Origin: Burkholderia stagnalis
GTDB taxonomy: Bacteria; Pseudomonadota; Gammaproteobacteria; Burkholderiales; Burkholderiaceae
Direction of reading: 5' to 3'
DNA length: 64,000 nucleotides
NCBI RefSeq assembly: GCF_902830275.1
Contig: NZ_CADESW010000002.1
Location: 599,141 to 663,140 of the forward strand
A program made the position numbers and the translations under genes. This document shows positions 48,467 to 56,066 of this stretch, in pieces; the first letter of the stretch is position 1, and every line of letters begins with the position of its first letter. The notes below the pieces were generated by a model that was not told the DNA's origin, did no database searches, and was given only the letters and a program-made list of their open reading frames with translations.

Positions 48467-48477
48467 TTAGTCACTAA
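48467..48477. promoter_or_regulatory. Palindrome TTAGT-C-ACTAA upstream of the E1a-E1b-E2 operon
   Basis: An 11-bp odd palindrome in an AT-richer stretch 134 bp upstream of the E1-alpha start. The whole gap 48334-48651 holds no gene; it also has a 14-bp palindrome GCGTCGATCGACGC at 48587-48600 nearer the GYD gene. An operator for the operon is plausible, but no local regulator gene is present. Confidence 0.35.
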
Positions 48478-48651
48478 TCGGGTGAAAGCAAGTCGGGACT
48501 GTACGCACGGCGGGGTGTGACGCGGTGCGGCATGCGTGGCCGTCCGGCATGCCAAAGAAAGCGCGCACGCCGCGAATCCGCCTGCCGCGTCGATCGACGC
48601 GTGCCCCGGTCAGCGGAACCGGCATGCGCGCACGAGTGCTGCCTGCGTGCG

Positions 48652-48942
48652 CTACATCTTCGCGAGGATGTCGCCGACCTCGGCGCTCGTGAACGCGCGC
48701 AGCGTCTGCGTGCGGACGTTGCCCGCCGAGCCGAGCGCGAAGCCGAATGCGGTGAGGCTCTGCTCGTCCGGCGCTTCGATGATCGTGACGATGTCGAACG
48801 CGCCCAGCGTCCAGAACACTTCCTTCATTTCGCAGCCGAAACTCCGGGCCATCTCCGCCACCTGTCCGGCGCGCTGGCGCGTGTTCTTGATGGTGCGGAT
48901 GCCCTGATCCGTGAAGTTTGCGAGAACTACATAAGTCGCCAT
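48652..48942 (-). CDS. GYD domain protein
   Basis: A 96-residue GYD-type ferredoxin-like fold protein (VVLANFTDQGIRTIKNT, EVFWTLGAFDIVTIIEAPDE). The function of GYD proteins is unknown. ATG 48942 has AGGGGGAA upstream. It lies downstream of the 309-bp structured element and could be co-transcribed through it. Confidence 0.85.
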   Translation of the reverse strand: MATYVVLANFTDQGIRTIKNTRQRAGQVAEMARSFGCEMKEVFWTLGAFDIVTIIEAPDEQSLTAFGFALGSAGNVRTQTLRAFTSAEVGDILAKM

Positions 48943-49113
48943 GACGATTCCCCCTACGATTGAACCGAGTCGGAACTGCCTGCGCGCGAGCGGTAACGCA
49001 CACGCCCTGGCGACGGCGTCAGCGGCGCCGCGTCGCGCGTATCTGGATTCTAGGCACCGGGATCGGCGGTGAAAGACGATCTGGATCAATCGCCGAGAAA
49101 GTTCGGGGAGTGA

Positions 49114-49422
49114 GGTCTGTTCACGCTAATGACGGGCTTGCGCTGGCCGCCGGAAGGGCCGGGCGCAACGAACGTGACGCAGCGAATACCGGGCGTATTC
49201 GCAACGAGCATCACGCGGCGCTCGGCCCTTCCGGCGGCCAGCCCCACGAATGAATTTAAAGTCAGGGGAACGTGCGTTGCCGGCCGCATTGCGGCGTCGC
49301 GCGTCGCTTGTTTGGCTCGGCCAGACGGCGCTCCTTGCGCCTTGCATGCGCCCCGAAGGAAGTCCCCTGGTGGGACAGCCGGCAAGGCACGTTCGCAAGC
49401 CCGTTATCAGCGTGAACAGACC
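49114..49422. repeat. 309-bp structured element with 29-bp terminal inverted repeats
   Basis: Arms at 49114-49142 and 49394-49422 are reverse complements at 27 of 29 positions. Inside are two further long hairpins: 49143-49166 pairs with 49218-49241 (first 18 bp perfect, then one G-T pair), and 49268-49284 pairs with 49378-49394 (16 of 17). Smaller nested stems lie at 49182-49202, 49311-49325, 49327-49341 and 49362-49376, with an AT-rich linker at 49246-49264 flanked by CCCC/GGGG. The right arm ends exactly where the glycosyltransferase TAG stop begins. No transposase-size frame and no clear target duplication are seen. It may be a non-autonomous mobile element or a structured RNA. The rest of the gap (48943-49113) shows nothing clear. 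Confidence 0.8.
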
Positions 49423-50205
49423 CTAGGCCGTTTGCCGGCCGCGCCGCATCAGGCGCCGCGCGATCAGCAGCGGCAGCCGCGGCACGAAGCCCGCGAGGAG
49501 CCGCAGGTGCATCCACGTGAGCAGCAGGTTGTCGCGCCCGTAATGGAAATGCGACACCCCGCCCTCGTGCGCGCGGAAGTAGCGCACCGGCGCATCGATG
49601 CGGATCGGCCGCACGCCGGCCCAGCACATCCGCACCGCGGCTTCCGGGTCGAAATCGAAGCCGCGCATCCACGGCTGGCGATGCATGATCGCCGCGAGCG
49701 GCGCGACCGGATACACGCGAAACCCGTACAGCGAATCGCCGATGCCGGCCCACAGCGTCTCGACGTCCGCCCATACGTTCGACAGCCGCCGCCCCTGCAC
49801 GCGCAGCTGCGGCGCGCTCGCGTCGAAGCGCGGCATGCCGAGCACCATCGCGTCGGGCGCGGCCTGCGACGCGGCCATGAAGCGCGGGATCAGGTCGGCC
49901 GGATGCTGGCCGTCGGAATCCATCGTCAGCACGTGCGTGAAACCGCTCGCGGCAGCCGCGTCGAGCCCCGCGAGCACCGCCGCGCCCTTGCCGCGGTTCT
50001 GCGGCAGCACGATCACGCGCAGCCCCGGATCGCGCGCCGCCATCGCCTGCAGGCGCTCGGCGCTGCCGTCCGTGCTGCCGTCGACGACGACCCACACCGG
50101 ATTCCACTGCGCACGCGCGCTGCGCACGGTCGCGTCGACCTTGACGCCCGGGTTGTAGCTCGGGATCAGCACGAGATGAGTGGATGAAGCGCACGGCGTG
50201 GACAT
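49423..50205 (-). CDS. Glycosyltransferase family 2 (polyene cluster)
   Basis: A 260-residue GT-A fold glycosyltransferase (VLIPSYNPG, VVVDGSTDGS, DXD-type TMDSDGQHP). It has no C-terminal membrane segments. The start is uncertain: ATG 50205 gives a normal family N-terminus, while ATG 50313 overlaps the ketoreductase stop by ATGA but adds 36 residues whose codons are unusually AT-ending, so I prefer 50205. It probably modifies the polyene head or lipid carrier. The minus-strand transcript runs straight from its stop into the 309-bp element. Confidence 0.82.
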   Translation of the reverse strand: MSTPCASSTHLVLIPSYNPGVKVDATVRSARAQWNPVWVVVDGSTDGSAERLQAMAARDPGLRVIVLPQNRGKGAAVLAGLDAAAASGFTHVLTMDSDGQHPADLIPRFMAASQAAPDAMVLGMPRFDASAPQLRVQGRRLSNVWADVETLWAGIGDSLYGFRVYPVAPLAAIMHRQPWMRGFDFDPEAAVRMCWAGVRPIRIDAPVRYFRAHEGGVSHFHYGRDNLLLTWMHLRLLAGFVPRLPLLIARRLMRRGRQTA

Positions 50206-50309
50206 GGCGGCGGCCGAAGGCAAAGACAAAGACAAAGGCGAAGACACGGATCCTGTCGAAATTCTATGACCTGCCGATGGCCGGCGGCAGGTGTCGTCGA
50301 TGCTCGCCG

Positions 50310-51026
50310 TCATGCGAGACCGCCATTGACGGACAGCACCTGCCCCGTCACGTAGGCCGCCGCATCGGACACGAGATACGCGACCATGCCCGCGACTTCG
50401 TCGGGCCGCCCGGCGCGCTGCGCGGGCACGAGCTGCTTGATGCGTTCGGCCGGAAACGCGTGCTCGGCCATCGGCGATTCGATGATGCCGGGCGCGACCG
50501 CGTTCACGGTGATGCCGCGTGACGCGAGCTCCATCGACAGCGATTTCGTCGCACCGATCAGCCCGGCCTTCGCGGCCGCGTAGTTCGCCTGCCCGCGGTT
50601 GCCGGTCACGCCCGCGACCGACGCGATGTTGACGATCCGCCCGCGGCGCGTGCGGATCATCGGCAGCAGCAGCGGCTGCGTGACGTTGAAGAAGCCGTTG
50701 AGCGACACGTCGATCACGCTGCGCCATTGCTGCCGCGTCATGCCGGCCAGCGGCGCGTCGGCGTGGATGCCCGCGTTGTTGACGAGGATCTGCACCGGCG
50801 CGTCGGCGAGCACGCGCGCGAGCGCGGCGTCGGTCGCGTCGGGGTCGGTCACGTCGAACGCGATCGCATGCGCGGCGCCGCCCGCCGCGACGATCCGCTG
50901 CGCGACCGCTTCGGCCTGCGCGAGATGGCGGTTCGCGTGCACCCACACTTCATGGCCGGCCGCGGCGAGCGCTTCGCTGATCGCCTGGCCGAGTGCGCCG
51001 CTGCCGCCCGTCACGAGCGCCCGCAT
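50310..51026 (-). CDS. 3-oxoacyl-ACP reductase (FabG-like, polyene cluster)
   Basis: A 238-residue short-chain dehydrogenase. The NADPH motif is VTGGSGALGQA, the NNAG motif is present, and the catalytic Ser-Tyr-Lys are in NIASVAGV and YAAAK. Within this cluster it would reduce each 3-oxoacyl-ACP after chain extension. Strong AGGAGG ribosome site. It is encoded after the ACP gene, with a 106-bp gap. Confidence 0.92.
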   Translation of the reverse strand: MRALVTGGSGALGQAISEALAAAGHEVWVHANRHLAQAEAVAQRIVAAGGAAHAIAFDVTDPDATDAALARVLADAPVQILVNNAGIHADAPLAGMTRQQWRSVIDVSLNGFFNVTQPLLLPMIRTRRGRIVNIASVAGVTGNRGQANYAAAKAGLIGATKSLSMELASRGITVNAVAPGIIESPMAEHAFPAERIKQLVPAQRAGRPDEVAGMVAYLVSDAAAYVTGQVLSVNGGLA

Positions 51027-51132
51027 CGACTGCCTCCTCCCATTCGGATTCCACCTTGATCGACGCGGCGGCGCAGCGAACGCTGCGCACGCCGCCGCGT
51101 GCCGTTGTCATCGATTGCGCGCAGCGCCGGCG

Positions 51133-51393
51133 TCACTTCGCGCGGTGCGCCGCGACGTACGCGGCGAGCGCGCCGAGCGTCGCGAAGATCCGTTCGTTAT
51201 CCGGATTGTCCGAGCGCAGCTCGAAGCCGTACTTCTTCGAGATCAGCAGCGCGATTTCCAGGATGTCGATGGAGTCGAGCCCGAATCCTTCCCCATACAG
51301 CGGGGTATCGGCGCTCACCGTATCGAGCGGCACGTCTTCGAGATTCAGTTCGCCGACGATCAGCGTGGCGAGCTCTTGTTCCAGTGCGTTCAT
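51133..51393 (-). CDS. Acyl carrier protein
   Basis: An 86-residue ACP with the phosphopantetheine attachment serine in GLDSIDILE (about residue 41) and acidic flanks. ATG 51393 (or adjacent 51396) was chosen; an earlier in-frame start adds 13 unlike residues. It leads the minus-strand arm of the cluster. Related aryl-polyene clusters often carry two ACPs; I see only this one. Confidence 0.88.
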   Translation of the reverse strand: MNALEQELATLIVGELNLEDVPLDTVSADTPLYGEGFGLDSIDILEIALLISKKYGFELRSDNPDNERIFATLGALAAYVAAHRAK

Positions 51394-51396
51394 CAT

Positions 51397-51954
51397 GCTT
51401 GCAAGACAGGCAGCACCCGGCAGCGGAAGGCGCATGGAAACGGCGACGCGCGTGCATGCGGCGCGCGCCCGTGGCCGTCCCGTCGGCGTCTGCCGGCTAC
51501 CCCGCCCGCGTAATTTGGGGATCGTTAGGTAAAAGTACGGCGGATTCTAGTCGATGGGTATAGGGACGTATACGGCGAAAGGGTTACAGACGTGCGGGGC
51601 GCGCCGCACGGCATTTCGGGACGCGAACGCAGCGAATGCCTGAGCCGCTGTGGGCGCACCTGCATCGGGCGCGCGGCGTGGCGCGCGCGACGCCATACAT
51701 TCGGTTACAAAACCTGCCTGCGCAGGGCAGGAAGACACCGTGCCGGGGCCCTAGAATGTGCATGCCACGATAGCCGGCCGGACCCGCGTTCCGGCCGCCA
51801 TTCATATGACGATTAACGGCCCGACGACCGCCCTTCGCCCCCGCTCCGCCTCGACGCATTCCGCCCTGCCGCGCCTGCCCGCCCGCCGCGTTCCCGCCGC
51901 TGTCGCGGCACGCGGCCGTGCCGTGGCCGCGCGCCGTTCGCCCGGAGCCGTGCG
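51397..51954. promoter_or_regulatory. Divergent control region of the polyene cluster
   Basis: This 558-bp gap separates the two arms and must hold both promoters. A TAGAAT hexamer at 51752-51757 could be a plus-strand -10, without a good -35. An imperfect palindrome CCTGC...GCAGG with core CTGCGCAG lies at 51713-51731. A 50-codon plus-strand frame from ATG 51806 ends in an ATGA overlap with the next gene. No regulator gene is present. Confidence 0.4.
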
Positions 51955-52611
51955 ATGAGCGCGGCGCGGCGCATCGCGCACGGCGTCCTGGCGGTGGGCG
52001 CGGTGATCGCCTACCAGGCCGGCGCGCACTACGCGGCCGCGACGCCCGGCGCGCACGCGCTCGGGCTCGCGATGGCGCTCGTGCCGCCGCTGCTGCTCGC
52101 GCTCGGCGCCGCGTGGCGCTCGCCGCGGCGCGCGTGGCTCGTGCCGGCCTGGACGCTCGCCGCCGCGGCGCTGTGGGCCGCGCGCGAGCCGCTCGCGCGG
52201 CATTTCGGTTGGGGGCTCTATCTGGAGCACCTGAGCTTCAACGTCGCGATGGCGCTGCTGTTCGGCCGTACGCTGGCGGCCGGGCGCGTGCCGCTGTGCA
52301 CGCAGTTCGCGACGCTGATCCACGGCACGGCGACGCCGGCCGTCGCGCGCTATACGCGGCAGATCACGGTGGCGTGGACGGTGTTCTTCGTCGCGACCGC
52401 CGCCGTGTCGACGCTGCTGTTCGCGACCGCGTCGATCGTCGCGTGGTCGACGTTCGCGAACTACCTGTCGCTGCCGCTCGTCGCCGTGATGTTCGCGGCC
52501 GAGCATGCGTGCCGGCGCTTCGCGCTGCCGCACGAGCCGCGGCCGCGCATGCTCGACGCGGTGCGCGCGTACCGGCAGGCGATGCAGGCCGGCGCGGGCC
52601 CCGCACGATGA
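51955..52611 (+). CDS. COG4648-type membrane protein of polyene clusters
   Basis: A 218-residue integral membrane protein with about four to five hydrophobic segments and the block GWGLYLEHLSFNVAMALLFG, known from proteins encoded beside aryl-polyene AMP-ligases. Its function is unknown. ATG 51955 opens the plus-strand arm of the cluster. Confidence 0.82.
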   Translation: MSAARRIAHGVLAVGAVIAYQAGAHYAAATPGAHALGLAMALVPPLLLALGAAWRSPRRAWLVPAWTLAAAALWAAREPLARHFGWGLYLEHLSFNVAMALLFGRTLAAGRVPLCTQFATLIHGTATPAVARYTRQITVAWTVFFVATAAVSTLLFATASIVAWSTFANYLSLPLVAVMFAAEHACRRFALPHEPRPRMLDAVRAYRQAMQAGAGPAR

Positions 52612-52671
52612 ATTCACGGCCCGCGCGGCGTTGTGCGCCGCGTGGGCCCCGCTTGTGTTTCCGAACCTGTT

Positions 52672-54468
52672 ATGCCGAGTTACCCGCTGGTATTTCATTC
52701 GTCCCCGGACCAGACGATCGCCTGGCGCGACGGCACGCCCGTCACCGTGCGCGCGTTCGTCGCCGACGTCGCCCGCGTGGCCGCCGCGCTGCCCGCGGGC
52801 GGCCACGTGCTCAACGTGTGCCGCGACCGCTACCGCTTCACGGTCGGCCTGTGCGCGGCGCTCGTCGCGCGCAAGGTCAGCCTGCTGCCGCCGTCGCTCG
52901 CGCCGGATGCGGTTCGCCAGCTCGCGGCGTTCGCGCCCGACGCGTTCTGCCTGCACGATGCGCCCGACTGCGCGATCGACCTGCCGCGCTTCGCGTATCC
53001 GGATGCTGCGGCGGCCGATGCCGCGCCGGACGATGCCGCGGCGGCCGATGCCGTGGCCGCCGACGACGCCCCGCTCGACATCCCCCGGATCGACGCGGCG
53101 CAGGTCGTCGCCTGCCTGTTCACGTCCGGCTCGACCGGTGCGCCGGTGCCGCACCGCAAGACCTGGGGCACGATGGTCGGCTGCGCGCGCGCGGCGGCCG
53201 AGCGTCTCGGGCTGCTCGACGGCCGCGCGTACACGCTGGTCGGCACGGTGCCCGCGCAGCACATGTACGGCTTCGAATCGACGGTGCTGCTCGCGCTGGC
53301 CGGCGGGCTCGCATTCAGCAACCGCCTGCCGTTCTACCCGGTCGACGTCCGCCACGCGCTCGACGCGGTGCCGCAGCCGCGCGTGCTCGTCACGTCGCCG
53401 ATCCACCTGCGCGCGCTGCTGGCGTCCGGGCGCGCGCTGCCGCACGCCGCGCGCGTGCTGTCGGCCACCGCGCCGCTCGCGCAAGCGCTCGCGCGCGACG
53501 CCGAGGCCGCGCTCGGCGCGCCGCTCGTCGAGATCTACGGCAGCACCGAGACCGGCCAGATCGCGACGCGCCGCACCGCGCAGGGCGCGGCATGGGAGCC
53601 GATGCCCGGCATCCGCCTCGACGCGCGCACCGCCGAGGGCGACGACAACGGCCCGACCGTCTGGGTATCCGGCGCCCACGTCGAACCGCCGGTGCCGATG
53701 GGCGACACGCTCGCGCTGCTCGACGACGGCCGCTTCCTGCTGCAAGGCCGCAAGGCGGACCTGATCAACATCGCCGGCAAACGCACGTCGCTCGCCTGCC
53801 TGAATCACCAGTTGAACGCGATCCCGGGCGTCGTCGACGGCGTGTTCTTCATGCCGGACGACGCGCCATCCGCTGCACACACCGCAGGCGCGGCGGGCGC
53901 CGAGCCCGTCACGCGCGTCGTCGCACTGGTGGTCGCGCCGACGCTCTCGGCCGCCGGCCTGCAGCGCGCGCTGCGCGAGCGGATCGACCCTGCGTTCATG
54001 CCGCGCCCGCTGGTGTTCGTCGACGCGCTGCCGCGCAACGAGACGGGCAAGCTGCCGCGCGACGTGCTCGCGGCGCTCGTCGCGCGGCACGCGCGCGCCG
54101 CCGCGACTGCCGCGCCCGCCGCCGCACCCGCTTGCTCCACCACGGATGCCCGCGCCGCCACCTTCACGATCCCCGCCGACCATCCGGCGCTGCCCGGCCA
54201 CTTCCCCGGCCACCCGATCGTGCCGGGCGTCGTGCTGCTCGATCATGCGATCACCGCGATCGGCGCGGCGCTGAACCGGCCGCTGCACGCGTGGCGGCTC
54301 GGCTCGGCGAAATTCCCGAGCCCGGCCGCGCCCGGCGAGCCGCTCGATCTCGCGTTCGACGCGGCCGCGAGCGGCGCGATCCGCTTCACGGTGCGCGCCG
54401 GGCGCCGCGACGTCGCGACTGGCGTGCTGTCCGCGCCGCCGGCCGCGCGCGAGGAGGCGCCCGCATGA
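52672..54468 (+). CDS. AMP-ligase fused to ApeI-like dehydratase
   Basis: A 598-residue fusion. Residues 1-~480 are an ANL adenylating domain (CLFTSGSTGAPVPHRK, EIYGSTETGQIA, NETGKLPRD with the C-terminal lysine), which would activate an aryl or acyl starter. Residues ~500-598 are a hotdog dehydratase (DHPALPGHFPGHPIVPGV, His in the FabZ-like position). An Ala/Asp-rich insert near 111-130 comes from a ~30-bp tandem duplication (53002-53061). ATG 52672 was chosen; a GTG 13 codons earlier is possible. The stop overlaps the next gene by ATGA. Confidence 0.88.
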   Translation: MPSYPLVFHSSPDQTIAWRDGTPVTVRAFVADVARVAAALPAGGHVLNVCRDRYRFTVGLCAALVARKVSLLPPSLAPDAVRQLAAFAPDAFCLHDAPDCAIDLPRFAYPDAAAADAAPDDAAAADAVAADDAPLDIPRIDAAQVVACLFTSGSTGAPVPHRKTWGTMVGCARAAAERLGLLDGRAYTLVGTVPAQHMYGFESTVLLALAGGLAFSNRLPFYPVDVRHALDAVPQPRVLVTSPIHLRALLASGRALPHAARVLSATAPLAQALARDAEAALGAPLVEIYGSTETGQIATRRTAQGAAWEPMPGIRLDARTAEGDDNGPTVWVSGAHVEPPVPMGDTLALLDDGRFLLQGRKADLINIAGKRTSLACLNHQLNAIPGVVDGVFFMPDDAPSAAHTAGAAGAEPVTRVVALVVAPTLSAAGLQRALRERIDPAFMPRPLVFVDALPRNETGKLPRDVLAALVARHARAAATAAPAAAPACSTTDARAATFTIPADHPALPGHFPGHPIVPGVVLLDHAITAIGAALNRPLHAWRLGSAKFPSPAAPGEPLDLAFDAAASGAIRFTVRAGRRDVATGVLSAPPAAREEAPA

Positions 54469-55433
54469 AGCGCACCGCATGGGCCGAGCGCCAGGAACGC
54501 AGCAACACGCTGCTGCTGCGCGCGATGACGTGGATCTCGCTGCGCTTCGGCCGGCGCGCCGCGCGCGTCGTGCTGCATCTGGTCGCCGCGTATTTCGTGC
54601 TGTTCTCGCCGGCCGCGTCCGCGGCGTCGCGCGACTACCTGCGCCGCGTGCTCGGCCGGCCCGCGCGCTGGCTCGACGTGTACCGGCACGTGTTCACGTT
54701 CGCGGCGACGATCCACGACCGCATCTACCTGATGAACGCGCGCTTCGACCTGTTCGACGTCCGGCTGCACGGCGAGGCGCTCGTCGAAGCCGCGCTCGCG
54801 GACGGGCGCGGCGCGTTCCTGATCGGCGCGCACCTCGGCAGCTTCGAGGTCGTGCGCGCGCTCGGCCGCACGCGGCCGGGCCTGCGCGTCGCCGTCACGA
54901 TGTACGAGGAAAACGCGCGCAAGATCAACGCGACGCTCGCCGCGGTGAATCCCGCCGCGAAGCCGGACGTGATCAGCCTCGGGCAGGTCGACTCGATGCT
55001 GAAGGTGCGCGAGCGCCTCGACGCGAACTGCCTGGTCGGCATGCTCGCCGACCGCACGCTGCACGACGACGCCGCGGCATCGGTGCGGCGGCTGGACCTG
55101 CTCGGCGCGCCGGCCGCGTTCCCGCTCGGCCCGCTGTACATGGCCGCGATGCTCGGGCGCCCGGTGATCTTCATGACCGGCCTCTATCGCGACGGCAACC
55201 GCTACGACGTGCACTTCGAGCGGCTCGCCGATTTCTCCGACGTGCGCCGCGACACGCGCGCGGCCGCCGTCGACGCCGCGCTCGCGCGCTATGTCGCGCT
55301 GCTCGAGCGCTACTGCCGCGCGGCGCCGTACAACTGGTTCAACTACTTCGACTTCTGGCAGGACGGCGGCGCCGCCGCGCGTCGCGACGACGCGCCCGCG
55401 CGAACCGGCCTGCCCGCCGTGAGGAATCGCTGA
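54465..55433 (+). CDS. LpxL-type lysophospholipid acyltransferase (polyene cluster)
   Basis: A 322-residue acyltransferase of the lipid A lauroyl/myristoyl transferase type. The catalytic HxxxxE is GAHLGSFEVVR (near 117-122), with an N-terminal hydrophobic anchor. In aryl-polyene clusters such enzymes are thought to link the polyene to a lipid or glycerol carrier. GAGGAGG ribosome site; ATGA overlap upstream, 3 bp to the LolA-like gene. Confidence 0.88.
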   Translation: MKRTAWAERQERSNTLLLRAMTWISLRFGRRAARVVLHLVAAYFVLFSPAASAASRDYLRRVLGRPARWLDVYRHVFTFAATIHDRIYLMNARFDLFDVRLHGEALVEAALADGRGAFLIGAHLGSFEVVRALGRTRPGLRVAVTMYEENARKINATLAAVNPAAKPDVISLGQVDSMLKVRERLDANCLVGMLADRTLHDDAAASVRRLDLLGAPAAFPLGPLYMAAMLGRPVIFMTGLYRDGNRYDVHFERLADFSDVRRDTRAAAVDAALARYVALLERYCRAAPYNWFNYFDFWQDGGAAARRDDAPARTGLPAVRNR

Positions 55434-55436
55434 CGC

Positions 55437-56066
55437 ATGACCGCCCTTCTGCCCGCCCCGCGCGCGCTGCGCCGCGCCGCCCGAGCGCTTGCAGTCGCCG
55501 CCGCCGCGCTGGCCATCGTCGCCCCGGCCCATGCGGCCGACGCCGACGTGCCGTGGACGCTCGACCGGCTGATGTCGACGCTCGCGCAGCGCAAGGCCGG
55601 GCGCGCGACGTTCACCGAGACCAAGTACCTGTCGATCGCCGCGCAGCCGGTCGAATCGTCCGGCGAGCTGGTGTTCGTCGCGCCCGACCATCTCGAGAAG
55701 CACACGCTGAGCCCGAAGCCCGAACACCTCGTCGTCGACGGCGACATGCTGAGCGTCGAGCGCAACAACCGCAAATACACGCTCGCGCTCGCGCGCTATC
55801 CGGAGCTCGGCGCGTTCATCGACAGCATTCGCGCGACGCTCGCCGGCAACCGCTTCGCGCTCGAGCAGGTGTACAAGGTCGCGCTGTCGGGGCGCGGCGA
55901 CGACTGGACGCTCACGCTCACGCCGCTCGATGCGCGGATGCTGAAGGTCGTGAGCACGATCACGCTCGACGGCACGCGCGACGCACTGCACCGCGTCGCG
56001 ATCCGCCAGGCCGACGGCGACCGTTCGCTGATGCGGCTGCAACCGCTGCCGGCGACGCCGAACTGA
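55437..56066 (+). CDS. LolA-like periplasmic carrier (polyene cluster)
   Basis: A 209-residue protein with a signal peptide (VAAAALAIVAPAHAAD, cleavage near 32) and a LolA-like half-barrel (RATFTETKYLSIAAQPVESSG in two strands, then FVAPDHLEKHTLSPKPE). It would ferry the lipid-linked polyene across the periplasm. Its stop shares one base with the exporter start. Confidence 0.87.
   Translation: MTALLPAPRALRRAARALAVAAAALAIVAPAHAADADVPWTLDRLMSTLAQRKAGRATFTETKYLSIAAQPVESSGELVFVAPDHLEKHTLSPKPEHLVVDGDMLSVERNNRKYTLALARYPELGAFIDSIRATLAGNRFALEQVYKVALSGRGDDWTLTLTPLDARMLKVVSTITLDGTRDALHRVAIRQADGDRSLMRLQPLPATPN

Noticed and set aside
49126..49398. Open frames of about 90 codons inside the 309-bp element
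   Set aside because: They span both hairpin arms, so the coding pattern follows from the inverted repeats; no domain is present.
49114..49422. Insertion sequence with transposase
   Set aside because: No frame long enough for a transposase and no clear flanking target duplication; kept only as a non-autonomous or RNA element.
50206..50313. Upstream start for the glycosyltransferase at 50313
   Set aside because: It gives an ATGA overlap, but the added codons (CAT AGA ATT, repeated TCT TTG) break the strong GC-ending codon pattern and look like spacer.
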